From the NCBI GenBank assembly GCA_027307045.1, contig DAHUXR010000020.1, forward strand, positions 1 to 50,225: a DNA stretch of 50,225 nt, read 5' to 3'. The position numbers and the translations under genes were made by a program. The stretch comes from Acidobacteriaceae bacterium. GTDB taxonomy: Bacteria > Acidobacteriota > Terriglobia > Terriglobales > Acidobacteriaceae. The number at the start of each line of letters is the position of its first letter. Position 1 is the first letter of the stretch. A model generated the notes under the pieces. The model made no database searches and was not told the DNA's origin. It worked only from the letters and a program-made list of their open reading frames with translations. This document shows, in pieces, positions 42,171 to 50,225 of this stretch.

Positions 42171-44756
42171 ATGTCCGACACCAAAATCGAAATCACCGCC
42201 AACCAACCCGAGCAGCGCGAACTTCGCTACGAACCGCAGCGCATTGAAGAAAAGTGGCACGCCCGCTGGGAAGCTGATCCCGCGCTCTATGCCGCGGAGC
42301 CGCATACCAGCAAGCGCAAGAAATATTACGTCCTGGAAATGCTGCCGTATCCTTCCGGCGCGTTGCATATGGGCCACGTGCGGAATTACGCCATTGGTGA
42401 CGCCCTCGCTCGTTTTATGTGGATGAGCGGCTACAACGTGCTCCATCCCATGGGCTGGGACGCCTTCGGGCTTCCGGCGGAAAATGCCGCTATCAAGAAT
42501 AACGTTCCGCCCAAAGACTGGACGCTCCGCAATATCGCGCACATGAAGTCACAGATGAAGCGCCTCGGCTTCGCTTATGACTGGTCGCGCGAAGTCGCCA
42601 CCTGTCTTCCGGAATACTACAAGTGGAACCAGTGGTTCTTTTTAAAGTTTTACGAGAAAGGTTTGGCCTATCGTAAAAAGAGCCGGGTGAACTGGTGTCC
42701 GGAATGCGCCACTGTGCTTGCCAATGAACAGGTGGTTGACGGTTGCTGCTGGCGCCATGAAGAAACGCAGGTTGAGACGCGCGACCTGGAGCAGTGGTTC
42801 GTCCGCACGACCAATTATTCTGACGAGCTTCTTGCCGGGCTCGATAAGCTTGAGGGCTGGCCGGAAAAAGTGCGCACCATGCAGCGCAACTGGATCGGAC
42901 GCAGCGAGGGCGCGCTGGTCGATTTCAAAATCGATGGTGTCATCTCCGCCACGGACAAGATTACGGTCTTTACCACGCGAATCGATACCATCTATGGCGC
43001 AACTTCCATTCAGCTTGCGCCGGAGCATCCCATCGTCGCCGAGTTGGTTGGCAACGATCCTCACTTGCATTCCAAGGTTGAAGATCTTGTCCGCGAACAG
43101 AACCGTGCCAGAGAATCCGGCGATGTTGGCGCCATTGAAAAGCACGGAGTTTTTACCGGACGCTACGCCATCAACCCCTTCAATCAGGAAAAGGTGCCCA
43201 TCTGGGTGGCCAACTACATCTTGATGGACTATGGCACCGGCGCAATCATGTCCGTGCCCGCGCATGACGAACGCGATTACGAATTTGCCCAGAAGTATGG
43301 CTTGGAAGCGCGCATCGTCATCCTGCCGCGCAGGACCGGTCAGCCGCCGGCTCCAGGAGAGCCTGAACCGCCTGTGCTCCCTTATACCGAAAAGGACAGC
43401 CTGCTCATCAATTCGGGCCCATTCAGCGAACTTTCCAATCAGGCAGCAATCGAGAAGATGACCGCACACGCGGAACAGGGCGGCTTCGGCAAACGCACCG
43501 TCACCTATCGCTTGAAGGATTGGGGCATCTCACGCCAGCGTTACTGGGGCACGCCTATCCCAATGCTGTACTGCGAGCAATGTGGCGTGCTGCCGGTGCC
43601 TGAAAAAGATCTTCCGGTCGTGTTGCCGGACAACGTTGACATTACCTTGTCGGGCGGGTCTCCGCTTGGACGCGTGCCCGAGTTTGTGAATGCCAAATGT
43701 CCCAAATGCGGCGGTGTTGCCCGCCGCGAGACGGACACCATGGACACGTTCGTCGATTCCTCATGGTATTTCTACCGCTATACCAACGCGCATCTCGCGG
43801 ACCGTCCGCTGGATACCGCTACGGTGGATTACTGGTTTCCTATCGATCAGTACATTGGCGGCGTTGAACACGCCATCTTGCATTTGATTTACTCGCGCTT
43901 CTGGACCAAGTTCATGCGTGATCTTGGCATGGTGCATCACGATGAGCCGGCAACGCGCCTTTTTACCCAGGGCATGGTCATTAAAGATGGCGCAAAGATG
44001 TCCAAGAGCAAAGGCAACGTGGTTTCGCCCGATGAAATGGTGGCGAAGTTCGGCGCGGATTCCACGCGCATGTATGCTCTTTTCGCCACGTCTCCGGATC
44101 GCGAACTTGACTGGCAGGACGCTGGCGTTGAAGGCGTGCATCGCTTTCTCGGCCGGGCGTATCGTTTTGTGATGCGCAATGCCGGAGTGTCAGGGAAAAC
44201 CTCTTCCGGCAATGGAGCTGGTTCCGCGTCTTCTTCTTCCGTACTTTCACCCAAGGCGCGTCAGATTGAGCGCAAGCTTCACCAGACGATCAAGCGCATC
44301 TCTGAAGATTTTCAGGGACGCTGGCACTTCAATACGTCTGTGGCGGCAATCATGGAATTCGTGAACCAGCTTTATGCCGCGGAAGATGAAATCAGTGGCG
44401 GCAAATTTCCTCCGACGTTGCTCGCCCATGTCCAGCGCCGCCTTGTGCTTTTGCTGGCTCCATTCGCGCCATATCTCGCGGCTGAACTTTGGGAACTCCT
44501 GGGTGAAAGCGAAAATATTCTCCGCTACCCGTGGCCCGCTTACGATCCTGCTTTGGCCAAAGAAGACGAGATCACCTATGCCATCCAGGTCAACGGCAAG
44601 CTTCGCAGCCATATTGTCTTTCCGGCGGACACCCCGGAAGACGCTGTGCGTGAGCGCGTGCTTTCCGATGAAAAAGTGCGTGCCGCGACAGATGGAAAAC
44701 AGATCGCTAAGGTAATTGTCGTCGCAGGCAAGCTCGTCAACGTGGTGGTCAGATGA
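42171..44756 (+). CDS. leuS: Leucyl-tRNA synthetase
   Basis: An 861-aa class I synthetase charging tRNA-Leu. The HIGH signature is HMGH (66-69) in PYPSGALHMGHVRNY; the KMSKS loop is at residues 609-613 followed by KGNVVSPDEM. An editing domain is inserted in the middle (YGATSIQLAPEHPIV to DYGTGAIMSVPAHDERDYEFA, in pieces). A zinc-ribbon-like region includes CPECATVL. Starts 5 nt after nfo stop. It heads what looks like a run of four forward genes to the DinB gene. Confidence 0.97.
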   Translation: MSDTKIEITANQPEQRELRYEPQRIEEKWHARWEADPALYAAEPHTSKRKKYYVLEMLPYPSGALHMGHVRNYAIGDALARFMWMSGYNVLHPMGWDAFGLPAENAAIKNNVPPKDWTLRNIAHMKSQMKRLGFAYDWSREVATCLPEYYKWNQWFFLKFYEKGLAYRKKSRVNWCPECATVLANEQVVDGCCWRHEETQVETRDLEQWFVRTTNYSDELLAGLDKLEGWPEKVRTMQRNWIGRSEGALVDFKIDGVISATDKITVFTTRIDTIYGATSIQLAPEHPIVAELVGNDPHLHSKVEDLVREQNRARESGDVGAIEKHGVFTGRYAINPFNQEKVPIWVANYILMDYGTGAIMSVPAHDERDYEFAQKYGLEARIVILPRRTGQPPAPGEPEPPVLPYTEKDSLLINSGPFSELSNQAAIEKMTAHAEQGGFGKRTVTYRLKDWGISRQRYWGTPIPMLYCEQCGVLPVPEKDLPVVLPDNVDITLSGGSPLGRVPEFVNAKCPKCGGVARRETDTMDTFVDSSWYFYRYTNAHLADRPLDTATVDYWFPIDQYIGGVEHAILHLIYSRFWTKFMRDLGMVHHDEPATRLFTQGMVIKDGAKMSKSKGNVVSPDEMVAKFGADSTRMYALFATSPDRELDWQDAGVEGVHRFLGRAYRFVMRNAGVSGKTSSGNGAGSASSSSVLSPKARQIERKLHQTIKRISEDFQGRWHFNTSVAAIMEFVNQLYAAEDEISGGKFPPTLLAHVQRRLVLLLAPFAPYLAAELWELLGESENILRYPWPAYDPALAKEDEITYAIQVNGKLRSHIVFPADTPEDAVRERVLSDEKVRAATDGKQIAKVIVVAGKLVNVVVR

Positions 44757-44771
44757 TTGCAAGAAGGCACG

Positions 44772-45713
44772 ATGTCTAAGCCGCCAAACCCCATTACGCA
44801 GGGTCTCCGTGCTGTCACGCGCGACCCTGTAATTTTTCTCGTTGAAATTCTCTGGCGCTGGTCGTTTGCGCTTCTCGCGTGTCTTCTAGTCATTGGCGTC
44901 GGGTTGATGATTCTTGGGCCGCTGCACGTTGGCCACGCGTGGGATACAGCCTGGCGCAGTCGCGATCCCCAAAGGATGGGTCAGTTGGTTGTGGCCGTCG
45001 TGTTGCTTTTGGGAATCAAGGTCATTCTGTTTGCCGCAATCGGCCTACCATTGGCGATCGCTCTTATCTGGAGTATTCTCGCGGCCCTGGGACGTTTTGC
45101 CACCGTCCGGCGGTTACGCGCGGAACTCACGTCGCTCCGCTTTCGCGCCATTTTTGCGCTGCAACTCTTGCGTGGATTTATTGGCTGGCTCTCTTTGGTG
45201 TTGCTGGTCACAGCCAGCATTGGCGAGATGCTTATTGCCACTCGCGGCCCTCAGCCGGACCTTGTTCTTTACTATTTGATGATGCTACCTTCGGTCATTC
45301 TCATCAGCGTTTTTTGGCTGACGTTCAACTGGTATCTTTCTCTGGCAGCAATTTTTGGTCGCGAAGGACAAAGTTTTCGCGGCGCGCTGCGCCAGGCCCG
45401 CCAGACCGTCCGCCAGCAGCGCTCTGATTTTGCCGGAACCGGTTTTGTTTTTCTCCTTTTCCGCGTCGTTGTCCTGTTGATTGTCACGGCCATCTGCGGC
45501 CTCACTTCAGGCATGGCGGGCACTGCACCACAGAGCTATTTTGTTCTGTTGATCGTGGTTTCACTGGCGTATTTCGCTGTCGCTGCGTTCCTGTATATGG
45601 CCCGGATGGCCGCTTATCTCGCGCTGGCCGCCGCTTACGTGGATCCTGCCGCTGGACCAAAGCTTGTCGCGACTTCCTCCGCAACGCCTGTTGAGAACAC
45701 CCCGATCCTCTGA
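44772..45713 (+). CDS. Multi-pass membrane protein of unknown function
   Basis: A 313-aa protein from the ATG at 44772 (MSKPPNPITQG), chosen for its AGAAGG site. At least six hydrophobic helices can be seen: WSFALLACLLVIGVGLMIL, LVVAVVLLLGIKVILFAAIGLP, FIGWLSLVLLVTASIGEML, LYYLMMLPSVILISVFWLTF, FRVVVLLIVTAICGLTS and FVLLIVVSLAYFAVAAFLYM. Cytoplasmic loops are Arg-rich (RQTVRQQRSD). I do not recognise the family; it lies between leuS and guaA, and conserved neighbours of housekeeping genes are often uncharacterised membrane proteins. Confidence 0.8.
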   Translation: MSKPPNPITQGLRAVTRDPVIFLVEILWRWSFALLACLLVIGVGLMILGPLHVGHAWDTAWRSRDPQRMGQLVVAVVLLLGIKVILFAAIGLPLAIALIWSILAALGRFATVRRLRAELTSLRFRAIFALQLLRGFIGWLSLVLLVTASIGEMLIATRGPQPDLVLYYLMMLPSVILISVFWLTFNWYLSLAAIFGREGQSFRGALRQARQTVRQQRSDFAGTGFVFLLFRVVVLLIVTAICGLTSGMAGTAPQSYFVLLIVVSLAYFAVAAFLYMARMAAYLALAAAYVDPAAGPKLVATSSATPVENTPIL

Positions 45714-45747
45714 TTTACCTTTACAGTCTGGCGCGAATCAGAAATAA

Positions 45748-47304
45748 TTGTTCGTGGAAGAACAATCCATCGTAATCCTCGACTTTGGCTCGCAATACAC
45801 GCAACTTATTGCGCGCCGCATCCGCGAACTCAAGGTATTTTCTGTCGTCCTGCCCTGTACAGCCCCACTGGATGAGATCAAAGGCTACCGGCCTGTGGGT
45901 ATCATTCTGAGTGGAGGCCCGTCTTCCGTTTACGATCATGACGCGCCCCCAGCCGACGACCGCGTTCTTGCCCTTGGCCTGCCCGTCCTCGGCATCTGTT
46001 ACGGTCTGCACTTCATCACGCACAAGCTCGGCGGCAAAGTCCGCCCCGGCCCCAAGCGCGAATATGGCCACGCAGAAATTAATGTTAAAGGTCAATCCCG
46101 GCTATTTGAAGGCCTGCCGCCATCGCTCAACGTCTGGATGTCGCACGGCGACGAAGCGCTGGAACTCCCCACCGGCTTCACTGTCATGGCGCGTAGCAGC
46201 AATGCCCTGGCTGCCATGGAAAACGAATCGCAGAAGATATGGGCGGTGCAGTTTCATCCTGAGGTGCATCACACCAAGCGCGGCGTCGACCTGTTGCGCA
46301 ACTTCGTAGTCAACATCTGCGGCGCCCGTGGCGACTGGACGCCCCAGCACTTCATCGACGAAACCATTCGCCAGGTCCGCCAGACCGTTGGCGAGCAGGG
46401 AAGAGTGATCTGCGCGCTTTCCGGCGGAGTGGATTCAGCTGTGGCTGCCACGTTGGTTGATAAAGCCATCGGCCGCCGCCTGATCTCCGTGTTCGTCAAC
46501 AACGGCGTGCTGCGCAAGAATGAATTTCAAAAAGTCCAGCAGAACCTGCGCGACCGCCTTGGGCTGAACGTGGTGGCCGTTGACGCCACAGATCGTTTTC
46601 TCAACAAGCTTGCCGGCGTCATTGACCCGGAGAAGAAGCGCAAGATTATTGGCAATGAATTTATTGAAGTCTTCGATCAGGAAGCGCACCGCCTGAAACA
46701 GCAGATCGGCAAAGTGGACTGGCTGGTGCAAGGGACCCTTTATCCTGACATCATCGAATCCCGCAGCGTGCGCGGCCCTTCCCAGACTATTAAGTCTCAC
46801 CACAACGTCGGCGGCCTGCCGGACAAGATGAAGCTTAAACTGATTGAACCCTTAAAGGACCTGTTTAAGGATGAAGTCCGCCGCATTGGCCGGGAAATGG
46901 GTATGCCGGAAGAGATTTTGCAGCGCCAGCCCTTTCCCGGCCCGGGACTCGCCGTGCGCATCCTGGGCGAAGTTACGCCTGAAAGGGTGGCGCTGCTTCA
47001 AGAGGCTGACGAAATCGTTGTGAATGAAATCCGGCGCGCGGGCCTCTACACCCAGATTTGGCAATCATTTGCTGTCTTGTTGCCGGTAATGTCCGTAGGC
47101 GTCATGGGCGACCAACGGACCTATGCATACACCTGCGCCATTCGCGCGGTGCATTCTGAAGATGGCATGACGGCCGACTGGGTCCCGCTGCCATATGATG
47201 TGCTGAAAGCGATTTCCACGCGCATCGTGAATGAGGTTCGCGGCATCAACCGTGTGGTGTATGACATTACCTCCAAGCCGCCGGGAACGATTGAATGGGA
47301 GTAG
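45748..47304 (+). CDS. guaA: GMP synthase (glutamine-hydrolysing)
   Basis: A 518-aa two-domain enzyme converting XMP to GMP using glutamine nitrogen. The N-terminal class I glutaminase has Cys84 in LGICYGLHF, with the His and Glu in VQFHPEVHHT. The ATP-pyrophosphatase domain has the PP-loop ALSGGVDSAVAA. The C-terminal dimerisation domain ends in the family-typical PPGTIEWE. The start is TTG at 45748 or GTG at 45754; no ribosome binding site is visible before either. The DinB gene follows after 3 nt. Confidence 0.96.
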   Translation: MFVEEQSIVILDFGSQYTQLIARRIRELKVFSVVLPCTAPLDEIKGYRPVGIILSGGPSSVYDHDAPPADDRVLALGLPVLGICYGLHFITHKLGGKVRPGPKREYGHAEINVKGQSRLFEGLPPSLNVWMSHGDEALELPTGFTVMARSSNALAAMENESQKIWAVQFHPEVHHTKRGVDLLRNFVVNICGARGDWTPQHFIDETIRQVRQTVGEQGRVICALSGGVDSAVAATLVDKAIGRRLISVFVNNGVLRKNEFQKVQQNLRDRLGLNVVAVDATDRFLNKLAGVIDPEKKRKIIGNEFIEVFDQEAHRLKQQIGKVDWLVQGTLYPDIIESRSVRGPSQTIKSHHNVGGLPDKMKLKLIEPLKDLFKDEVRRIGREMGMPEEILQRQPFPGPGLAVRILGEVTPERVALLQEADEIVVNEIRRAGLYTQIWQSFAVLLPVMSVGVMGDQRTYAYTCAIRAVHSEDGMTADWVPLPYDVLKAISTRIVNEVRGINRVVYDITSKPPGTIEWE

Positions 47305-47307
47305 CCG

Positions 47308-47889
47308 ATGATCTTTGACGTCGATCAATGTGCCCGTGAAATCCAGGAGGCTCGCCACCGCGCGGAAGCCATACTCCGCGGCCTCAGTTCCGGAGAACTC
47401 ACCCGGCAGCCTGAGAGTGGCAAATGGTCTATCGCGGAATGCATTCTTCATCTCAATGCCACAGCCGCGGTGGTGCAGCCATTAATGGAAAAGGCCATTG
47501 TGCAAGCGAGGCAAGACAAGAAAGTCGGTGCCGGGCCATTCAATATCGGCTTGAAAGGACGCCTTCTGGTATGGATCGCCGAGCCGCCACCCAAATTCCG
47601 AATGCCGGCTCCCCGCAACGTTCGTCCTCCCGCAAAGATCGATGACCCCGGCCAACTTCTGCCGAATTTCATGAAGGCGCAGGATGAATGGCAGCGGCTC
47701 ATCCGTGAATCGGCCGGGCTGGATCTGGCAAAGATCAAGTTAGGACCGTTTTTCTCGCCTCTGCGTCAAAGACTTGCGGCCAGCTTCCCATGGATGATGG
47801 CTCACCAGCGCCGCCATTTATTACAGGCGGAAAATGTAAAGCGGCAGATTGTCTCTGCCGCTTCAATCGCCGCGACGTCAACGATATAG
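47308..47889 (+). CDS. DinB-family four-helix protein
   Basis: A 193-aa DinB_2/YfiT-like protein. The histidine ligands of the metal triad appear to be His in KWSIAECILHLNATA and two in MMAHQRRHLLQAENV. These proteins often act as thiol-dependent transferases, but substrates are mostly unknown. It begins 3 nt after the guaA stop, so it is almost certainly on the same transcript. The C-terminus ends in a Ser/Ala/Thr-rich tail. Confidence 0.85.
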   Translation: MIFDVDQCAREIQEARHRAEAILRGLSSGELTRQPESGKWSIAECILHLNATAAVVQPLMEKAIVQARQDKKVGAGPFNIGLKGRLLVWIAEPPPKFRMPAPRNVRPPAKIDDPGQLLPNFMKAQDEWQRLIRESAGLDLAKIKLGPFFSPLRQRLAASFPWMMAHQRRHLLQAENVKRQIVSAASIAATSTI

Positions 47890-47993
47890 CAGCGAGCCCG
47901 ACTTGCGCGGCGAGCTGCTTGCCTCAAGCGCAGAACGGATTGTGCCCGGCAAGTCGCACCGGCGGTTTGGAGCGAAGCGACAGGATTAACGCG

Positions 47994-48104
47994 CTAGGCC
48001 TCCCAGGGAATTGCCTTCTTTGCCCAAACAAGCAGCACAGGCTTGTGCTGTGTCTTGGCCTGGCTGAGCGCAGTATCTATATTTTTATTCCATGAAACGG
48101 CCAT
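47994..48104 (-). pseudogene. Truncated thioredoxin-like protein
   Basis: A 36-codon reading frame with an AAGGAGAGG site a few bases before its ATG. It reads MAVSWNKNIDTALSQAKTQH and then KPVLLVWAKKAIPWEA before a TAG. 'W....DTALSQAK...KPVLL' matches the N-terminus of thioredoxin-like (Thioredoxin_7/DUF255-like) proteins, in which the strand is followed by a redox CxxC motif. Here the protein ends before that. It could be a decayed gene; a short functional protein is less likely. The intergenic space around it shows an 8-bp inverted repeat (47899-47906 with 47949-47956). Confidence 0.5.
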
Positions 48105-48239
48105 CGATTCCTCTCCTTGAAACAGGTTCGCCGCCTGTAAAAGGCAACATCTGTGTAGTTTAACTCGGATGGACAACCGAATACCCCTACACAAAGAGCT
48201 GCAGGCCAGGGTTCCCGCAGCTCATGGTGAAGAAGCGCA

Positions 48240-49175
48240 TCATTCAAGGCTGAAATCAAACAACCTGTTTGCCATTGCGGCTCCGGGCGCATAGGCCCCC
48301 CCATAGCTTGCACTGAGGAAGCAGTATTCGCCCGGCGATAATGGATTCTTGGCAGTCACTTTGTAGATGCCCGGCTTGATCTTTTCGAAAGTAAACGGAA
48401 TGTTGGCTTTATCGTCAGTGCCTGCTGAAGAACCAAACGCGTTGGCTTTCATGACCGTAGTCTCACGCGTATCGTGCTTAACGTCGAATTTCAAGAGCGT
48501 GAATTCGTTTGGAGTGCTGGTTCCACCGAATTCGGGATGGCTCAACCCCGCCCCCTTCTCTTCAAAATAAAAGTAGAAACTTGCCTGCGGATCGCCCATC
48601 TTTACGTTAGCGTGAGCATTTCGCACCACGGCCTTCCATTTCACCTTTGCTATTCCGTAGGTCATGGCGGAGGCAAAAACACCTCCGCTCTTGCCTTGCG
48701 AATAGACAGTAGGTTCCAGCATCAGCAGCTTTCTCTCACGCCCATTGGATACGTAAGCGTAGATACCGGGATCGTGCCAGGTATTAGGGTCATTTGGATC
48801 AGTAGGTTCGGCGGCGGCCGCGGCTGCCGGTGCAGGTGCACTGCTCCTTTGCATCATCGCTTTGACAACATCCGAAGGTACGGAATTCTGGTTCAGCTTG
48901 ATCAAAGCATCGGTTGATAAATCAAAGCTTGTCTTTGAAGTTTGGATTTTCGTAATGATTATGTCACTTGGCAGCTTGGCGCTGACCATATCCAAAACAG
49001 TCTGGTTGGTAACCACATCTGCCGGGGCCGGCGCGGGTGAAGATGCCACCGCCGGTGGGTTTGTGACGGCAGAAGTGCCTGGCTGAGACGATGTTTGAGC
49101 TTCCTGGGCTTGGCCAAAAGCCAGTAAGTTGAGTGCTATAAGAGCCGCTGGCGCGAATTTCACGTGAAAGTACAA
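48240..49175 (-). CDS. Secreted protein with Pro/Ala linker and helical repeat motif
   Basis: An exported protein of about 311 aa. A TTG at 49175 has GGAGG 5 nt upstream and gives a signal peptide ending FGQAQ; a GTG at 49196 is an earlier option. After a Pro/Ala/Ser linker there is VLDMVSAKLPSDIIITKIQ, then SFDLSTDALIKLNQNSVPSDVVKAMM, which resembles a helical repeat common in Acidobacteriota secreted proteins ('DLSTDALIKL...GV...VI.AM'). The rest is a strand-rich domain (PGIYAYVSNGRERKLLMLEP to ANRLFDFSLE). Function unknown. Confidence 0.72.
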   Translation of the reverse strand: MYFHVKFAPAALIALNLLAFGQAQEAQTSSQPGTSAVTNPPAVASSPAPAPADVVTNQTVLDMVSAKLPSDIIITKIQTSKTSFDLSTDALIKLNQNSVPSDVVKAMMQRSSAPAPAAAAAAEPTDPNDPNTWHDPGIYAYVSNGRERKLLMLEPTVYSQGKSGGVFASAMTYGIAKVKWKAVVRNAHANVKMGDPQASFYFYFEEKGAGLSHPEFGGTSTPNEFTLLKFDVKHDTRETTVMKANAFGSSAGTDDKANIPFTFEKIKPGIYKVTAKNPLSPGEYCFLSASYGGAYAPGAAMANRLFDFSLE

Positions 49176-49287
49176 AAACACCTCCAGGTTTGGCACGAAT
49201 AGGATTAGGTTTCAGGCTGTATTTGCGTCAGGATTCTACCCTGATTTTGGATAAATTGGCAGGGGTTTTTATTGACCCGAAATTACG

Positions 49288-50106
49288 CTAGTTTGCTTTT
49301 TCCTGCAGACTTCTGGAGATTGCTGTTACAAGTTTCCTGGGACTGAACCGCACTGACATGGCAAGCGTCTTGTTAATCACGCCGGGGATCACCAGGCCTT
49401 TTCCCGCCATCATCCCTTTGTAGCCGACGAGCGCAACGTCCCTTGATTTCATGGCGCCCATTTTGAATAGCCGTGATTCCTCCATCTTGGCGCGCTCAGC
49501 AAAGTTAGTGGCAGTGGCCCCCGGACAAAAGCACGTTACAGTCACACCGCTGCCCTTGAGTTCATTGGCAATTGCCTCAGAAAACATGATCACGTAAGCC
49601 TTCGTTGCGTAATAGACGGCCATGAGTGGTCCCGGCTGAAAGCCCGCGGTCGAAGCCACGTTCATGATTCTTCCGCGCTTGCGCTGGATCATGCCCGGGA
49701 GCGCGAGTCTGGTCAGCGCCGTAAGTGCGGCAATATTCACCTCCACCATATCGAGGGAGGTCTTCGAATCGCTCTCCGCAAACGCTCCATAGGATCCAAA
49801 GCCTGCGTTGTTAATCAGAATGTCCACCGGCAGCCCGCGTCTTTCGATCTCCGCGAATATCTGCTGTGGTGCTTCCGGCAGCGTCAGGTCTGCGGGAATC
49901 ACGTGTACATGGTTTCCATGCGCAGCATGTAGCTCTTGGGCGATCTTTTCCAGTACAGTTTGGTTGCGTGCGGTGATAATCAGGTCAAAGTCGGGAGCCA
50001 TGAACTGTGCCAGATCCAGTCCAATGCCGCTCGATGCCCCAGTGATCAGCGCCGTTTGTCGCTGCCGCTTACCATCCAGCGCGCCTATGTATGCGGGAAG
50101 TACCAT
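49288..50106 (-). CDS. SDR-family oxidoreductase
   Basis: A 272-aa short-chain dehydrogenase/reductase. The cofactor-binding motif is ALITGASSGIGLDLA, NNAG is in LINNAGFGSYG, and the catalytic Ser, Tyr-x-x-x-Lys are in NVASTAG and YYATKAYV. The extended C-terminus with SVRFSPRKLVTAISRSL resembles the DltE-like subgroup of SDRs. An ATG at 50106 opens the frame (MVLPAYIGALDGKR); an internal start nearer the cofactor motif is also conceivable. Substrate unknown. Confidence 0.85.
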   Translation of the reverse strand: MVLPAYIGALDGKRQRQTALITGASSGIGLDLAQFMAPDFDLIITARNQTVLEKIAQELHAAHGNHVHVIPADLTLPEAPQQIFAEIERRGLPVDILINNAGFGSYGAFAESDSKTSLDMVEVNIAALTALTRLALPGMIQRKRGRIMNVASTAGFQPGPLMAVYYATKAYVIMFSEAIANELKGSGVTVTCFCPGATATNFAERAKMEESRLFKMGAMKSRDVALVGYKGMMAGKGLVIPGVINKTLAMSVRFSPRKLVTAISRSLQEKAN

Positions 50107-50225
50107 GTATGTGCCACCTCGTCGACCTATATCTTTGCTTTAATCCTGCCTGAAGTTGCAGCAAGCGCTTTTGTGCGCCAAAACCTAGGCCCCATTCCCG
50201 AAAAGGCAATGAGGCCTGTTGTTAG
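50107..50225. other. Right edge, nothing seen
   Basis: No gene or repeat is supported in the last 119 bases; this would be the upstream region of the reverse-strand SDR gene. Confidence 0.5.

Noticed and set aside
45721-45747. Riboswitch before guaA
   Set aside because: The gap is only 34 nt and holds no recognisable fold, so there is no room for a purine riboswitch.
1-50225. CRISPR arrays, tRNA or rRNA genes
   Set aside because: I looked for regular short repeats with spacers and for tRNA arm patterns and saw none; a tRNAscan and CRISPR search would be decisive.

Overview
The window looks like chromosomal DNA of an Acidobacteriota member, most likely of the Terriglobia. This is inferred from gene content. 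It has a large Oar-like TonB-dependent receptor with an N-terminal carboxypeptidase-regulatory domain, a secreted sortilin/VPS10-type Asp-box protein, a DUF5076 protein, a split transaldolase/phosphoglucose isomerase pair, many Ala/Pro-rich secreted proteins, and intergenic text of the 'GAGCGAAGCGAGG' kind common in that phylum. Frequent GTG/TTG starts and patchy Shine-Dalgarno sites fit the same picture. I saw no tRNA, rRNA, CRISPR array, phage module or intact insertion sequence.

Left part (1-6973). A cut membrane-protein gene is followed by a tandem array of tiny secreted proline-rich peptide genes (two intact copies and one decayed) sharing a near-identical leader. Then come a YihY/BrkB membrane protein, a cold-shock protein with a long leader, and a gene-free 540 bp stretch with dense hairpins and a reverse-strand terminator that I read as a candidate small RNA. 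After an STN-domain secreted protein and an OmpR/CusS-type two-component pair, a 670 bp AT-richer intergenic region carries a nested palindrome.

Central metabolic block (6974-17742). A reverse-strand cluster runs tkt, rpiB, tal, pgi, gnd, zwf, pgl and a PA0069-type radical SAM gene. It encodes nearly the whole pentose phosphate pathway (only ribulose-phosphate epimerase is missing). The first four genes overlap by 4 nt each. A doubly frameshifted NTF2-like gene lies just upstream.

Right half (17743-50225). DUF5076 and an S9 peptidase share a strand, and a TonB-dependent receptor is followed by an unknown 207-aa protein. A VPS10/Asp-box protein is coupled to a FAD oxidoreductase. Leucine-type dehydrogenase, a DUF4442 hotdog protein, a secreted cupin, RidA and a HAD hydrolase follow. 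Several broken genes sit here: a DUF4242 fragment, a frameshifted membrane protein, a thioredoxin-like stub and a frameshifted small membrane protein. A 1 kb gene-free zone (34911-35910) precedes an ArsR-SRPBCC pair with a strong, possibly leaderless promoter. The end holds DAHP synthase coupled to a YVTN-propeller lipoprotein, endonuclease IV, leuS, a membrane protein, guaA, a DinB protein, a secreted repeat-motif protein and an SDR oxidoreductase.

No defence system or biosynthetic cluster was recognised. The least explained signals are the tandem peptide array (265-797), the hairpin-rich candidate sRNA (2646-2840), the nested palindrome (6755-6791), and the number of frameshifted or truncated genes, which could be real decay or assembly indels.
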